64,000 nucleotides of DNA from Lactobacillus sp. CBA3606 (GTDB taxonomy: Bacteria; Bacillota; Bacilli; Lactobacillales; Lactobacillaceae), in the NCBI RefSeq assembly GCF_002970935.1, contig NZ_CP027194.1:372001-436000 (forward strand). The letters are read 5' to 3'. The position numbers and the translations under genes were made by a program. Shown one piece after another: positions 17,898 through 27,606 of this stretch (position 1 is the stretch's first letter; every line of letters begins with the position of its first letter). The notes beneath the pieces are model-generated. The model saw only the letters and a list, made by a program, of their open reading frames with translations. It searched no databases and was not told the origin of the DNA.

Positions 17898-19265
17898 TTG
17901 AACTTACCAGCAGAATTTATTACAAAATATCAAAAATTACTTGGTCCAGCAGCGCCGGCTTTTTTTGCGGCATTTGATGAACCGGTTGAAAAAGGCTTCC
18001 GCGTTAATCCGGAAAAAGCAGTGACGCCCGCAATGCGTGCCAAAATGGCTGACCCGATTGCTTACAGTGAAATCGGTTATTATGGCAAAGTTAATGGTAA
18101 TTCGCTAGAACATTTAGCTGGCGCTGTTTATAGCCAAGAACCCAGTGCGATGACGGTTGGAGAAGTGGCGCGACCAGAATTGAATGAGCGGGTTTTAGAT
18201 TTATGTGCGGCCCCTGGTGGCAAGACGACGCATTTATTAAGTTATTTAAAACAAACGGGGTTATTAGTCACAAATGAAATCAACCCCAAACGTGTCACGG
18301 CGTTAGGTGATAATGTCGAGCGGTATGGCGCCCGCAATGCTGTGATTATGAATGAGACCCCCGCGCATTTAGCGCAGGCGTTACCACACTTTTTTGACCG
18401 GATTTTAGTGGATGCCCCTTGTTCTGGTGAAGGCATGTTTCGTAAGGATCCGGATGCGATGCAATATTGGTCGCCTGAGTATCCAGCTGAATGTGCAACC
18501 CGCCAACGAGAAATCCTAACTGAGACGGTTAAGATGCTACGGCCAGGCGGACATTTGATTTATTCAACGTGTACGTTTGCACCTGAAGAAGACGAACAAA
18601 TGATTGCATGGTTATTGGCGACTTATCCAGCATTGGCACTAGAACCAATCGAAAAAAGTGCTGGTATGGTGGCAGCTAAACCCGAATGGGCCGATAATAA
18701 TCCTGAATTAGCGAAGGCTGTCCGGTTATTTCCACACTTAGTGCGTGGTGAAGGTCATTTTATTGCAAAGCTGGTTTATCGTGATGAGACCAAGGTTAAA
18801 CCAGTCAAAGTTGTTCGTGATAGCTTAACGCCAGCTCAGCGACAATTATGGCACCAATTTTTAACGCAATTGCAGGTGACCGACTTTCCTGCGCTGGTCT
18901 TGCAAGCACATGGGGATCAGTTGTATGGATTGCCAGCAATGATGCCGGTCACGCGCCGGTTAAAAGTTTTTCGTCCAGGTATTCAATTAGGGACCTTTAA
19001 GAAAAAACGATTTGAACCTAGTTATGCGTTAGCCTTGGCTAGTGATGATTTGAACCTACCTAAATTGCCTATTACTGCGACACAATGGACTAAATATGTT
19101 CATGGTGAAACTTTTGAACTAACGGCACCAGCGATGACCGGTTTTGTGGTACTAACTTGTGCCGGCTTACCAGTTGGTTTTGGGAAAGTTGTTGGCCGGA
19201 CCGTGAAGAATTTCTTTCCAAAAGGCTTACGTTTCTTAGCGACAACGGAAAATTCAACCCTATAA
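17898..19265 (+). CDS. RsmF-type 16S rRNA (cytosine-C5)-methyltransferase
   Basis: 455-residue NOL1/NOP2/Sun enzyme forming m5C in rRNA. An N-terminal domain precedes the SAM site LDLCAAPGGKTTHLLSYL. The catalytic Cys motifs are DAPCSGEGMFRKDPDA and IYSTCTFAPEEDEQMIAW. A C-terminal extension (residues about 300-455), with VTRRLKVFRPGIQLG and LPVGFGKVVGRTVKNFFPKG, matches the RsmF PUA-like tail of Firmicutes. The start is TTG, with AGGAGG a few bases before it. Confidence 0.92.
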   Translation: MNLPAEFITKYQKLLGPAAPAFFAAFDEPVEKGFRVNPEKAVTPAMRAKMADPIAYSEIGYYGKVNGNSLEHLAGAVYSQEPSAMTVGEVARPELNERVLDLCAAPGGKTTHLLSYLKQTGLLVTNEINPKRVTALGDNVERYGARNAVIMNETPAHLAQALPHFFDRILVDAPCSGEGMFRKDPDAMQYWSPEYPAECATRQREILTETVKMLRPGGHLIYSTCTFAPEEDEQMIAWLLATYPALALEPIEKSAGMVAAKPEWADNNPELAKAVRLFPHLVRGEGHFIAKLVYRDETKVKPVKVVRDSLTPAQRQLWHQFLTQLQVTDFPALVLQAHGDQLYGLPAMMPVTRRLKVFRPGIQLGTFKKKRFEPSYALALASDDLNLPKLPITATQWTKYVHGETFELTAPAMTGFVVLTCAGLPVGFGKVVGRTVKNFFPKGLRFLATTENSTL

Positions 19266-19284
19266 TAGGGACATCTTTAACACA

Positions 19285-19320
19285 AAAAACCTCGCGCTGC
19301 TGTGACTGCGCGAGGTTTTT
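19285..19320. terminator. Bidirectional terminator
   Basis: AAAACCTCGCGC and GCGCGAGGTTTT form a 12-base stem between the methyltransferase gene and the convergent small zinc-ribbon gene. Confidence 0.9.
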
Positions 19321-19325
19321 GTATG

Positions 19326-19499
19326 TTAAAGACTAACCGTCCGTTGACGGAGAACTTGAATGCAATAGGTACAGTAGCTGACTGAGTTGGTCTTTAAAAA
19401 TGAGCGAATTTCAGTTAGCGCTGGTTTGGGGACCTCAAAAAGAAAGTAGGCCCGATCACGTTTGTTTAATGGTTTACCACAGTTTTGACAAATTAGCAT
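19326..19499 (-). CDS. Small zinc-ribbon protein
   Basis: 57 residues: MLICQNCGKPLNKRDRAYF, then a middle linker, then SYCTYCIQVLRQR. Two CxxC pairs about 36 residues apart predict one zinc site. I chose the ATG at 19499 because GGGAGC precedes it. Homologous short proteins occur widely in lactobacilli without an assigned role. It is monocistronic and read toward the shared terminator. Confidence 0.7.
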   Translation of the reverse strand: MLICQNCGKPLNKRDRAYFLFEVPKPALTEIRSFLKTNSVSYCTYCIQVLRQRTVSL

Positions 19500-19621
19500 T
19501 TTAATCGCTCCCATCCGTTTAAGCCTAGCTTACCGAAAGTAACGCTAATTGGATAAGATTGACATTTGAAAGGATACTGGCATATCTAAAGCAGGGACTG
19601 CAAGGGGTTCATACTCGTTTA

Positions 19622-20662
19622 TTAGGGTGTCAGCGTTTGGCGATAAGCTAACAACGTAGGTGAAAAAATCAATTTATCACGCATTTGATGTAAGTCACTA
19701 ATTTTGTTAGCTCCGACTAGTGCCATTAGTAATTTAAATTGCGCTTGCCAGTCGTTTAACTGGGCAATGACTTCAGCGTCAGTGTGATGTAAAAGGGCGT
19801 GTAAGACGACGCCCGCGATGCCCACTGCATCGGCGCCTAGAATTAGGGCCTTTAAAGCATCTAAGGGGTGGCGGATGCCACCAGCCGCTAAAATTGTTAA
19901 ATCTTGTGGATGGTCCTGAACGGCTAATAAAGATTCAACCGTTGATAAGCCAAAGTTATCTAAATAGGCCATATCACGCGCTGGCCGCCGGCGGTTTTCA
20001 ATCTCGACAAAGTTAGTGCCGCCATGTCCGCCTAAATCAAGATAGCGGACGCCGGCTTGGTAAAGCTGGGTCATCGTGGGCTTAGAGATACCAAAGCCCA
20101 CTTCTTTAGCGATGACCGGGATTGGTAGGGTGGTCGCTAATTGTTGAATGTTCGCTAACCATTTAAAGTCGCGGTCACCTTCTGGCATGACAATTTCTTG
20201 AACAACGTTTAGATGCAATTCTAAGGCATCAGCGGCTAACATTTGAATGGCTGTTTTAGCAGCGGCTAAGGAGTGCCCAGCACCAAGATTGGCAAAGACT
20301 AAGCCCGTTGGATTAGCGGTCCGGACATTAGCAAAAGTCGGGGCTAAGCTGGGATCTTTAATGGCAACACTTTGGGAGCCAGTGGCAATTGGCAAGTGAC
20401 AGGCGGCCGCAATGGTGCCTAACCGAGTATTCAAACGCCCGGTTTGAATTGAACCACCCGTCATCGCTTCGATATAGAGTGGGGTAGCCCAGTGCCATTT
20501 TCCAACGGTAGCCTGGGTTGAAATTTCCGCCACAGTGGTTTCTGGCAAGGCATCGTGACGTAGACGGAGGTCGTCGAATCCGTTTGGTTGATCGGCATGG
20601 TAATATTTTTCAGCTAATGAGACATGTTCATCTTTACGATGAGATTGCATACTTTGTGGCAT
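19622..20662 (-). CDS. fni: Type 2 isopentenyl-diphosphate isomerase
   Basis: FMN-dependent enzyme converting IPP to DMAPP, the last step of the mevalonate branch. About 346 residues: [13 protein letters not shown] at the start, [32 protein letters not shown] and [13 protein letters not shown] as the flavin and substrate sites, and [28 protein letters not shown] near the end. The ATG at 20662 follows a GGAGG site. It is the last gene of the mevalonate cluster but is separated from mvaK2 by a terminator-like hairpin. Confidence 0.94.
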   Translation of the reverse strand: MPQSMQSHRKDEHVSLAEKYYHADQPNGFDDLRLRHDALPETTVAEISTQATVGKWHWATPLYIEAMTGGSIQTGRLNTRLGTIAAACHLPIATGSQSVAIKDPSLAPTFANVRTANPTGLVFANLGAGHSLAAAKTAIQMLAADALELHLNVVQEIVMPEGDRDFKWLANIQQLATTLPIPVIAKEVGFGISKPTMTQLYQAGVRYLDLGGHGGTNFVEIENRRRPARDMAYLDNFGLSTVESLLAVQDHPQDLTILAAGGIRHPLDALKALILGADAVGIAGVVLHALLHHTDAEVIAQLNDWQAQFKLLMALVGANKISDLHQMRDKLIFSPTLLAYRQTLTP

Positions 20663-20692
20663 GGGCCACCTCCAAATAAACAAAATTAAGGT

Positions 20693-20742
20693 TAAAAAAA
20701 CGAATCGGCACCGCGACCTGCTTAGTGGCCGGAGCGATTCGT
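20693..20742 (-). terminator. Terminator or attenuator between mvaK2 and fni
   Basis: On the minus strand ACGAATCG (20742-20735) pairs with CGATTCGT (20707-20700), with a GC-rich middle, and is followed by six to seven T. It lies after the mvaK2 stop and before the fni ribosome site, so it would reduce fni expression relative to the three kinase/decarboxylase genes. Confidence 0.7.
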
Positions 20743-20755
20743 ATTTAAAGTCAGT

Positions 20756-21847
20756 TTAAGCTTTCGAGATTGGGCTATCACCAACTAAATGCACGTTTAG
20801 GTTCAAGCGTTCGATGCCTTCATGCGCCCACTGTTTTAGAAGTGGGGCTGGATTGATGGCTTGGTCAATTAAGACGATGCCACAATCACCGCCACCAGCA
20901 CCAGAAGTTTTAGCGGCCGCACCGGCGGCTTCAGCGATGGCAATCATTTTTTTGAGCATGGGCGTTTCAATCGTGACTTGACTAAAGGCGCCTAAGGCTT
21001 GTAATAACTGTCGATTTTGACGTAACTCCGCTTGGATTTCAGCCAGATTGTGCGTGTGAAAGCCTTGAATCATCCGTTTTAAGCAAGTTTTACTAGCAGC
21101 TAAAAAGGTTTGGTATTCGGACCGTTGCTTAGCTTTCACCAAGGCCACCTTGTCAACTAAGTGTGAAGTTGAGGCCGGCGACCCGGTCCAACCGATAATC
21201 AGCCGAAGATCGGCTGGCGGTGTCAGTAGCTCAATATTTAAATCTGGCCAGTCCATGGCAAGTAAGTCAGTTAATGAGGCTGTTTGGCGTTGCTTAGCTA
21301 ACCATTGCCGATTAAAAGAGTGGTAGGCAATCCAGCCACCATAAACACTTGCCGCAATATCCCCTAAGGAACCGTTACCTTGGACGGAGAGGTGAGCAAT
21401 CGCAGCTAATTTAAAGAGCTTACTTTTATCCATTGATAAGTGGTAGAACTCACAGAGCGCTTTGACCGTGGCAACGGTGACGGCGGCAGATGAGCCTAAA
21501 CCGTATTTTTTGCCATCGGAACTATCTAGCTCACTATTAATGCCGAGGTGATAAACGCCCAGTTCACGCCCAGCTTCACGGGCATAACTTTCAGTTAAGC
21601 TAATTGCTGAAAGAATGTAGTGGAATGGATTATCGCGATTGTCAAACACCATTTTGTTGCCACGGCGTTGCCAAAAGATTGAGTTTTCTTGATATTGCTT
21701 CGAAACGATACTTCCGAAAGTATCACTAGGTGAAATTGTGGCCGTCACAAATTGGTCGAGAGCCACAATAATGGCCGGAAAGCCAGACTCAACCACTGCA
21801 TATTCCCCTGCAATGTAGAGTTTTCCAGGTGCTTTCACCGTAATCAT
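20756..21847 (-). CDS. mvaK2: Phosphomevalonate kinase
   Basis: GHMP kinase that phosphorylates 5-phosphomevalonate to the diphosphate. About 363 residues. Motif 1 is KLYIAGEYAVVESG, the ATP loop is KKYGLGSSAAVTVATVKAL and motif 3 is KTSGAGGGDCGIVLI. I used the second ATG (21847, MITVKAPGK) because AAAGGA sits nine bases before it. The arrangement mvk-mvaD-mvaK2 is the standard lactic-acid-bacterial mevalonate operon. Confidence 0.95.
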   Translation of the reverse strand: MITVKAPGKLYIAGEYAVVESGFPAIIVALDQFVTATISPSDTFGSIVSKQYQENSIFWQRRGNKMVFDNRDNPFHYILSAISLTESYAREAGRELGVYHLGINSELDSSDGKKYGLGSSAAVTVATVKALCEFYHLSMDKSKLFKLAAIAHLSVQGNGSLGDIAASVYGGWIAYHSFNRQWLAKQRQTASLTDLLAMDWPDLNIELLTPPADLRLIIGWTGSPASTSHLVDKVALVKAKQRSEYQTFLAASKTCLKRMIQGFHTHNLAEIQAELRQNRQLLQALGAFSQVTIETPMLKKMIAIAEAAGAAAKTSGAGGGDCGIVLIDQAINPAPLLKQWAHEGIERLNLNVHLVGDSPISKA

Positions 21848-21916
21848 GCCATCATGTCCTTTCATGGTAGTAACACCGCACGCAGTTAGTCACTACCAGT
21901 CAAAATTAAGTCTAAA

Positions 21917-22897
21917 TTAATTGGTTGTCATTGTAATTCCTGGGCCCGGTTTAGCAATGATGAGTTGTTCGGCGGTAAAGTGTGTTTGTAACGCGCTGGT
22001 GATTTTAGCAGTATCTTTACCAGCACAAATAATCTTCACGTTGGGCCCAGCATCCAAAGTATAATAACAGTTAATCCCCCGTGCACGCAAGTTTTCAACG
22101 ATTTTAATGGTTGTTAACGTATCCGCAGTGAAATAATTAAAAGCTGGTTTAGCGCTTAGATTCAAAGCGTGCATCCGCATGGCGTTGGTCTCGGCAATTT
22201 CACCGACCGCAGTTAAGTTCCGGTCAGCGATAGCCGTGCGCATCTGTGCTAAATCATGATTAGCTGTTTTGACCCAAGCCGCATAATAAGGAGACGTTTG
22301 GACGACGCGGGCCATGCCATTAGTTGAACTGATGGGCTTTTTATGTGCCTGCAAGACAACTGCAATCATTTGAATGTCCCAATCAACGGGATCTTGAATG
22401 GTCTCCGCATAGGAACTGGCGTCATCATGGCCAGCATGCCATTCAACGAAGCCACCGAAAATGGAGCGGGTGGCTGACCCAGATCCGCGCCGTGCTAGCC
22501 GACTTAATTCAGTTGGTGTGAGGGTTAAGCCGGCTGCTTGGCTACTGGCTGCCGCTAAGGCCGCAAAGCCAGAAGCCGATGAGGCTAAGCCGGCCGAAGT
22601 GGGGACATGGTTACTGGTCTTGACAATCGCCCGGGCGGTTTGACCACTTAGCTGGCGAACAAGGTCGAGAAAGCTGACCATGCGCCGAGCCTTGCCAGGG
22701 GCTAGCTTCGTCTGATTAAAATAAATAACATCTTGATTAGCCTTAGCGTCAAAGGTGACACTCGTTTCGGTATAAAAATGATCTAAAGTTAATGAGATAC
22801 TGCCATTTTGAGGTAGCATCAATGTGGCATCTTTTTTCCCCCAGTATTTAACGAGTGCAATATTGGTGTGGGCTTTAGCAGTAACAGTTTTTGACAT
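21917..22897 (-). CDS. mvaD: Diphosphomevalonate decarboxylase
   Basis: ATP-dependent decarboxylase giving isopentenyl diphosphate, 326 residues. AHTNIALVKYWGKKD is the start signature, VPTSAGLASSASGFAALAAA is the GHMP loop, RLARRGSGSATRSIFGG holds the catalytic Ser/Arg region, and YTLDAGPNVKIICAG is near the end. A GGAGG ribosome site lies upstream. It starts 14 bases after mvk and is followed by mvaK2 after about 70 bases. Confidence 0.96.
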   Translation of the reverse strand: MSKTVTAKAHTNIALVKYWGKKDATLMLPQNGSISLTLDHFYTETSVTFDAKANQDVIYFNQTKLAPGKARRMVSFLDLVRQLSGQTARAIVKTSNHVPTSAGLASSASGFAALAAASSQAAGLTLTPTELSRLARRGSGSATRSIFGGFVEWHAGHDDASSYAETIQDPVDWDIQMIAVVLQAHKKPISSTNGMARVVQTSPYYAAWVKTANHDLAQMRTAIADRNLTAVGEIAETNAMRMHALNLSAKPAFNYFTADTLTTIKIVENLRARGINCYYTLDAGPNVKIICAGKDTAKITSALQTHFTAEQLIIAKPGPGITMTTN

Positions 22898-22911
22898 GTG
22901 GGTCCTCCAAA

Positions 22912-23850
22912 TTAATCAGTTGGTAATAGGGGTTCAACCCAAGTAGCGGTCGCCCCAGCGGCGGAAAGTTTTTGTGACAGATTATTTGCAATGCTAGCTT
23001 CAGGGGCGATGGCGATGAGACAGCCACCTTGACCGCTCCCCGTTAATTTAGCCGCTACGGCGCCATTTTGGCGGGCCACTGCCAAGAGCTGTTCTAAGGC
23101 TGGGTGGCTAACTCCTAATGAACGCAAATCATCTTGTGCACCATTCAAAGCCGTGGCTAAGGCCGTTAAATTACCGGTCGCTAAGGCTGAACGTGTTTGT
23201 TCGGTGAGCTGGCCTAAGTGTTCGATTCGGCTTTGAATAGTCGTTCCTTCAACCATTAAAAGATTTTTAACGGTTGCCACGGCCACTTTGGTCTGACTTT
23301 TAATGCCGGTGTCCGCAATCACTAAATAACCGGGTAATTTAATGGGAATTGGAAAGTTTTCACGATCTTTAATAAACCAGACCGGTGAATTAGCACTTGC
23401 GGTCGCCACATCTAAGCCGCTTGGTTGCCCGTGAGTATAACTTTCGGCAATATTAGCGGTTCGGAGTAAGTCCTGATGTGATAAGGGCTGTTCAAAGAAG
23501 TCATAAAGCGCCCGTGTCACTGCTACGGCGGCCGCCGCTGAAGAACCCATGCCGCGTTCCGAAGGGATATCACTGGTAATATGAATATCGAAGCCTTGAT
23601 TAGGACGCTCAAAACGAGCTAACAAAGTTTTGATTAAGGCTTGGATACCACCTAAGTTAGCGCTCATCATTTGAAAGTCCCCATTAAAGTAACGACTTTT
23701 AACCGTTTGAGCCGTATCACGGCGGTGAATGACGGCTTGCATTTGAATCGTCGAAATCGGTAAGGCGATGGCGGGTTGTCCGTAGACGACGCCATGTTCG
23801 CCAATTAAAATGATTTTGGCATGACTAGTGCCGGTAGCTAGATTTTTCAA
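22912..23850 (-). CDS. mvk: Mevalonate kinase
   Basis: First kinase of the pathway, 312 residues. AKIILIGEHGVVYGQPAIALP is motif 1, SDIPSERGMGSSAAAAVAVTRAL is the ATP loop and AKLTGSGQGGCLIAIA is motif 3. The start is a TTG (KNLATGTSHA) with GAAAGG ahead of it. It is the first gene of the minus-strand mevalonate operon; the promoter should lie in the 350-base gap shared with dinG. Confidence 0.95.
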   Translation of the reverse strand: MKNLATGTSHAKIILIGEHGVVYGQPAIALPISTIQMQAVIHRRDTAQTVKSRYFNGDFQMMSANLGGIQALIKTLLARFERPNQGFDIHITSDIPSERGMGSSAAAAVAVTRALYDFFEQPLSHQDLLRTANIAESYTHGQPSGLDVATASANSPVWFIKDRENFPIPIKLPGYLVIADTGIKSQTKVAVATVKNLLMVEGTTIQSRIEHLGQLTEQTRSALATGNLTALATALNGAQDDLRSLGVSHPALEQLLAVARQNGAVAAKLTGSGQGGCLIAIAPEASIANNLSQKLSAAGATATWVEPLLPTD

Positions 23851-24207
23851 TCGTGTCGCTGCCTTTCTAAATGGATTAATAATAGGATAATGATACCTTA
23901 GAATTTAGTTTTTTGCTACGTTCCATTAGGGGCCGGTTAGTAATTTATCGGATTTATAAAGAACAGTTACAAAAGTTTGAGTAAAATCTAACAAAAATGG
24001 GGTCAGTTGAGACTAGTCCGGTGACTAAAAGTTGAATCTGACCAGTTAGGTCAACAATTATGGTAAGCTTAGGGCTAAAATTTAGGACCGTTTGGGCGTG
24101 TTAACGCTTGAAATCGACCATAATTCGCTTTACGTCTATGCTATAATTTAAAGAGACTAATTTTTTCAGAAAAAATAATATTAAAGACTGAATTTGGGGA
24201 AATGACC
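23851..24207. promoter_or_regulatory. Divergent mvk / dinG intergenic region
   Basis: About 350 bases without a gene. TGCTATAAT (24139-24147) is an extended -10 box for dinG. A 17-base palindrome, ATTTTTTCAGAAAAAAT (24160-24176), lies just downstream; its core TTTTCAGAAAA equals the centre of the CodY consensus, but CodY control is not established here. The mvk promoter must be on the other strand near 23880-23930 but has no clear consensus. Confidence 0.45.
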
Positions 24208-27012
24208 ATGAAACCAAACACGACCTATGCCGTTGTTGATATTGAAACAACTGGTACTAGTGTTAAGGATGGCGATCGTATCATTCAAATTGGCTGTGCG
24301 TTCGTCAAAAACAATAAAATAATTAATACTTTTGCAGCGGATGTTAATCCACTGACGAAAGTGCCACCGGTGATTGAAAATTTAACCGGTATTAGTAATG
24401 CGCGGGTGCGTAAAGCGCCGCCATTTGATGACTTGGCAGGGACGATTTATAGTCTTTTACAAGGCACTGTTTTTGTGGCGCACAATGTTAATTTTGATTT
24501 ACCGTTCATCAATGCTGAATTACAACGAGTTGGCTATCCAGAATTGCCGATTCAAGCGGTTGATACGGTTTCGTTGAGTCAGATTTTATTGCCAACGGCC
24601 CCGAGCTTTCGTTTGCGAGATTTAAGTGCGCTATTGACGATTGAACATCAACATCCGCATGCTGCTGATAGTGATGCAATTGCGACGGCCCATTTGTTTA
24701 TCTTTTTGCAACAACGCTTAGCACAGTTACCGTTGACGACGTTGCAACAAATGGTGCAACTAACGCCGGAATTACCACGCGATACAGCGGAACTATTTGC
24801 GTATGCCTTACAACAAGGGAAAAAGCATCCGGGCCGGTTGCCACATGATTTAATGATCAAGAACGGGTTAGCATTGCGCAAAAAAAAGTTGCCGCAACAA
24901 CCAGTTGGCCGTAGCGATGCTCGTTATCCGTTAACTAAGGTGCAAAAAGTGCACCTATTTGGCACGGATTTACGGTATCGACCACAGCAAGCGCGGATGA
25001 TGAACCAAATTTATCGGCATTATACGAAAGCTAGCAGTCAAAATGAACCGTTGTTAATTGAGGCGCCGACCGGAACTGGCAAGACACTGGGCTATTTGTT
25101 GCCACTGGCGTACTTGGCGCAAGGACAACGGCAAGTAATCATCAGTACGGCAACCACGGTGTTGCAGAATCAACTGTTAGACCAAGGCGTTCAACTCTTA
25201 AACGTGTTATTACCTAATCCGGTCACCGCAGTCGTCATTAAAGGAAATCAGCATTATGTTGATTTAGACCGGTTTGCGCGGGGGCTGGCGTTACATGAGC
25301 ATTCTAAGCAAACGCAACTCCTAAAATTACGTGTGTTAGTATGGTTGACCACGACGACAACGGGTGATTTAGATGAACTTCATCTGACCACTTATCAGGC
25401 CCCTTACTTTAAAGAAATCGCGCATCATGGGGTGGCCTCACTTAAGGCGGATGATCCGTTCTTCAAAGATGACTTTTTACGGTTTCGGGATCAGCAGATG
25501 GCCCAAGCAACCTTTATTATTACGAACCACGCTTATTTGATGCAACACGTGGCGCAATTAGGTAGTCGACAACAACAGCCATTATTAGTTTTAGATGAGG
25601 CACAGCATCTCGCTGAAGGCGTCTTACGGGAATCGCGACAACGCTTTGATTTCAACTTCTTCATGGCAGCTTGTCATAGTTTGACCAGTCGGATTGATCA
25701 AGAACACGGGCTGAATCTACGGGCGCTGTTTGCCGAACAACCACAATCCGATTATCGGTTAAAGTTATTAGATAATTCCTTGAATGATACGGATTTACAT
25801 TTGCAACAATTACAAGCGGCCTTAGCGCGGGAATTTGTCGTCGCACAAAAGGGTGGCAGTCAGCCGGTTGAAATTGCGGTTACAACCGAAGCGGTCACGG
25901 CCTTTTTTGCAACGCATAATAGTTTGATTAAGCAATTGCAGACGGCGATTGAGAATTGTTTCTTACAATTTCAACAATTGAATGAACAATATCAACATGA
26001 TCAAGCGGAAGTATTGCCTTCTGAGCAACATGTTCTCGATGATTTTTATAATCGGATGCAGGATTTACGCCAAGGCTATGATTTGTTACGAACGTGGTTA
26101 ATGCCAGCGACGCGTGAACAGCGGGTCTTTTGGATTACCCTGAATCAGTGGCATGATCGTGGTAGCTTGAGTTTGTCAGGTAGTTTGATTGATACGAAGG
26201 GGTATTTCAAGGAACAGCTCTATCCGTATTTCAGTGCGCCATTGTTTACGGGTGCGACGTTATTTGCGACAGGAAAGTCACAGTATGTTTATACGCAATT
26301 GGACCTTGATGAAAAGACAACGGTCCATCATCAATTATCAACCCCATTTGATTTAGAAAAGCAGGCGCGGCTATTAATTGCCACGGATGCTGTCGGTCCA
26401 GAAGCCCCCGGTGGTAAGCAACGGGTCGCCTACTTAACGCAGGCCATTAATGCCATTGCGATGGCGACACCCAAGCAAACACTGGTCTTATTTAATTCGT
26501 TGAACATGATTGAAGCAGTCTTTCATGGGCTACATCAAACGAAGTTAAGTGCAGATCGTGAAATCTTGGCTCAGGGTGTCAATGGCAGTCGCGAGAAATT
26601 ATTGCGGCGTTTTGTTCAAGGTGATCATGCGATTCTATTAGGGGCGGCTAGTTTTTGGGAAGGCATTGATTTGCCACAAGACCAATTAGAGTTATTAATT
26701 ATTACCCAATTGCCCTTTGAATCACCGGATCGTACCACAACTAAGGCCCGTTACCAGCAATTACGGCAGGCCAAGCTTAATCCATTCTATAATGAAGCGT
26801 TACCAAAGGCTGCGTTACGGTTACGTCAGGGGATTGGCCGGCTCATTCGTACGGAACAAGATACGGGTGCTGCGGTTATTTTAGATGATCGCCTCGTTAC
26901 AAAGCGGTATGGACAAACAATTTTAAAGGCGTTACCTAAAACAATGCCGCCAGTTAATGGCTCAATTGCTGAAATTACAACGGAACTACAAAGTTTTTTC
27001 AAAACTAAGTAA
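24208..27012 (+). CDS. dinG: DinG-type helicase with N-terminal DnaQ-like exonuclease
   Basis: About 934 residues. The N-terminal 3'-5' exonuclease has DEDDh motifs: VVDIETTGTS, VAHNVNFDLPFINAEL and HAADSDAIATAHLF. The XPD/DinG superfamily-2 helicase follows, with Walker A EAPTGTGKTLGYLLPLAY, DEAQ-box VLDEAQHL, and the C-terminal motifs LGAASFWEGIDLP and LRQGIGRLIR. The exonuclease fusion is standard in Firmicutes, which mostly lack the iron-sulphur cluster of E. coli DinG. The ATG at 24202 is equally possible; GGGGA is better spaced for 24208. Confidence 0.92.
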   Translation: MKPNTTYAVVDIETTGTSVKDGDRIIQIGCAFVKNNKIINTFAADVNPLTKVPPVIENLTGISNARVRKAPPFDDLAGTIYSLLQGTVFVAHNVNFDLPFINAELQRVGYPELPIQAVDTVSLSQILLPTAPSFRLRDLSALLTIEHQHPHAADSDAIATAHLFIFLQQRLAQLPLTTLQQMVQLTPELPRDTAELFAYALQQGKKHPGRLPHDLMIKNGLALRKKKLPQQPVGRSDARYPLTKVQKVHLFGTDLRYRPQQARMMNQIYRHYTKASSQNEPLLIEAPTGTGKTLGYLLPLAYLAQGQRQVIISTATTVLQNQLLDQGVQLLNVLLPNPVTAVVIKGNQHYVDLDRFARGLALHEHSKQTQLLKLRVLVWLTTTTTGDLDELHLTTYQAPYFKEIAHHGVASLKADDPFFKDDFLRFRDQQMAQATFIITNHAYLMQHVAQLGSRQQQPLLVLDEAQHLAEGVLRESRQRFDFNFFMAACHSLTSRIDQEHGLNLRALFAEQPQSDYRLKLLDNSLNDTDLHLQQLQAALAREFVVAQKGGSQPVEIAVTTEAVTAFFATHNSLIKQLQTAIENCFLQFQQLNEQYQHDQAEVLPSEQHVLDDFYNRMQDLRQGYDLLRTWLMPATREQRVFWITLNQWHDRGSLSLSGSLIDTKGYFKEQLYPYFSAPLFTGATLFATGKSQYVYTQLDLDEKTTVHHQLSTPFDLEKQARLLIATDAVGPEAPGGKQRVAYLTQAINAIAMATPKQTLVLFNSLNMIEAVFHGLHQTKLSADREILAQGVNGSREKLLRRFVQGDHAILLGAASFWEGIDLPQDQLELLIITQLPFESPDRTTTKARYQQLRQAKLNPFYNEALPKAALRLRQGIGRLIRTEQDTGAAVILDDRLVTKRYGQTILKALPKTMPPVNGSIAEITTELQSFFKTK

Positions 27013-27038
27013 GAAAGCGTTCCGTGCCCGGTGTAATT

Positions 27039-27047
27039 TGCTATAAT
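27039..27047 (+). promoter_or_regulatory. Extended -10 promoter before the YpmB-like gene
   Basis: TGCTATAAT with no good -35 box, the same form as before dinG. It lies 37 bases upstream of the next start. Confidence 0.4.
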
Positions 27048-27083
27048 TAGGCTATCTATTTTTTGAAAGGATCCGGAAAAACT

Positions 27084-27584
27084 ATGAGAGTTCAACGTAG
27101 AAGACGTCCAGAACGACTAATCATGATCATTTTGTTAGTGGTCTTAGCAATTATTGTGGCCGTCTATGGGACCCTATGGGTGGCCCAACGTCCGGTGCAC
27201 AATGCCCAAAAAACAGCTTATAGTTTAGCTGTTAGTAAAGGCAAGCTAAAAACGACGACGGCATTTTCTCAGTATAATGGGACAGCTAGTTATTATGTGG
27301 TTACCGGGACTTCTAAAAAGAATGTACCAGTATATGCCTTGATTAAGACTAAAAAGCCTCATCAGACGACAATTGTGAAGCAATCCGCCGGAATTACTCG
27401 TACGAAGGCCCTACGCAAAGTTTGGTCGAAACGTAATCCTAGCAAAGTGATCAAAGCCACGTTAGGCGTGTATGAAGGTCAAGTTGTTTGGGAAATTACG
27501 TATTTAAATCAGAAAAAAGCCCTCTGTTATGAAATTTTACAGTATGCTACTGGTAGTGAAATAAAATCAATTATTAATATTTAA
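27084..27584 (+). CDS. YpmB-like DUF5590 membrane protein
   Basis: About 166 residues. A basic N-terminus (RVQRRRRPERL) leads to one membrane helix (IMIILLVVLAIIVAVYGTLWV). An external domain of PepSY/DUF5590 type follows, with two similar halves (TAYSLAVSKGKLKTTTAFSQ and AGITRTKALRKVWSK) and a strand-rich end (VVWEITYLNQKKALCYEILQ). The ATG at 27084 follows GAAAGG. It sits before the aspartate aminotransferase and asnS, exactly as ypmB-aspB-asnS in Bacillus. Confidence 0.85.
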   Translation: MRVQRRRRPERLIMIILLVVLAIIVAVYGTLWVAQRPVHNAQKTAYSLAVSKGKLKTTTAFSQYNGTASYYVVTGTSKKNVPVYALIKTKKPHQTTIVKQSAGITRTKALRKVWSKRNPSKVIKATLGVYEGQVVWEITYLNQKKALCYEILQYATGSEIKSIINI

Positions 27585-27606
27585 ATGTAAAGGAGCTCGG
27601 TCATCA

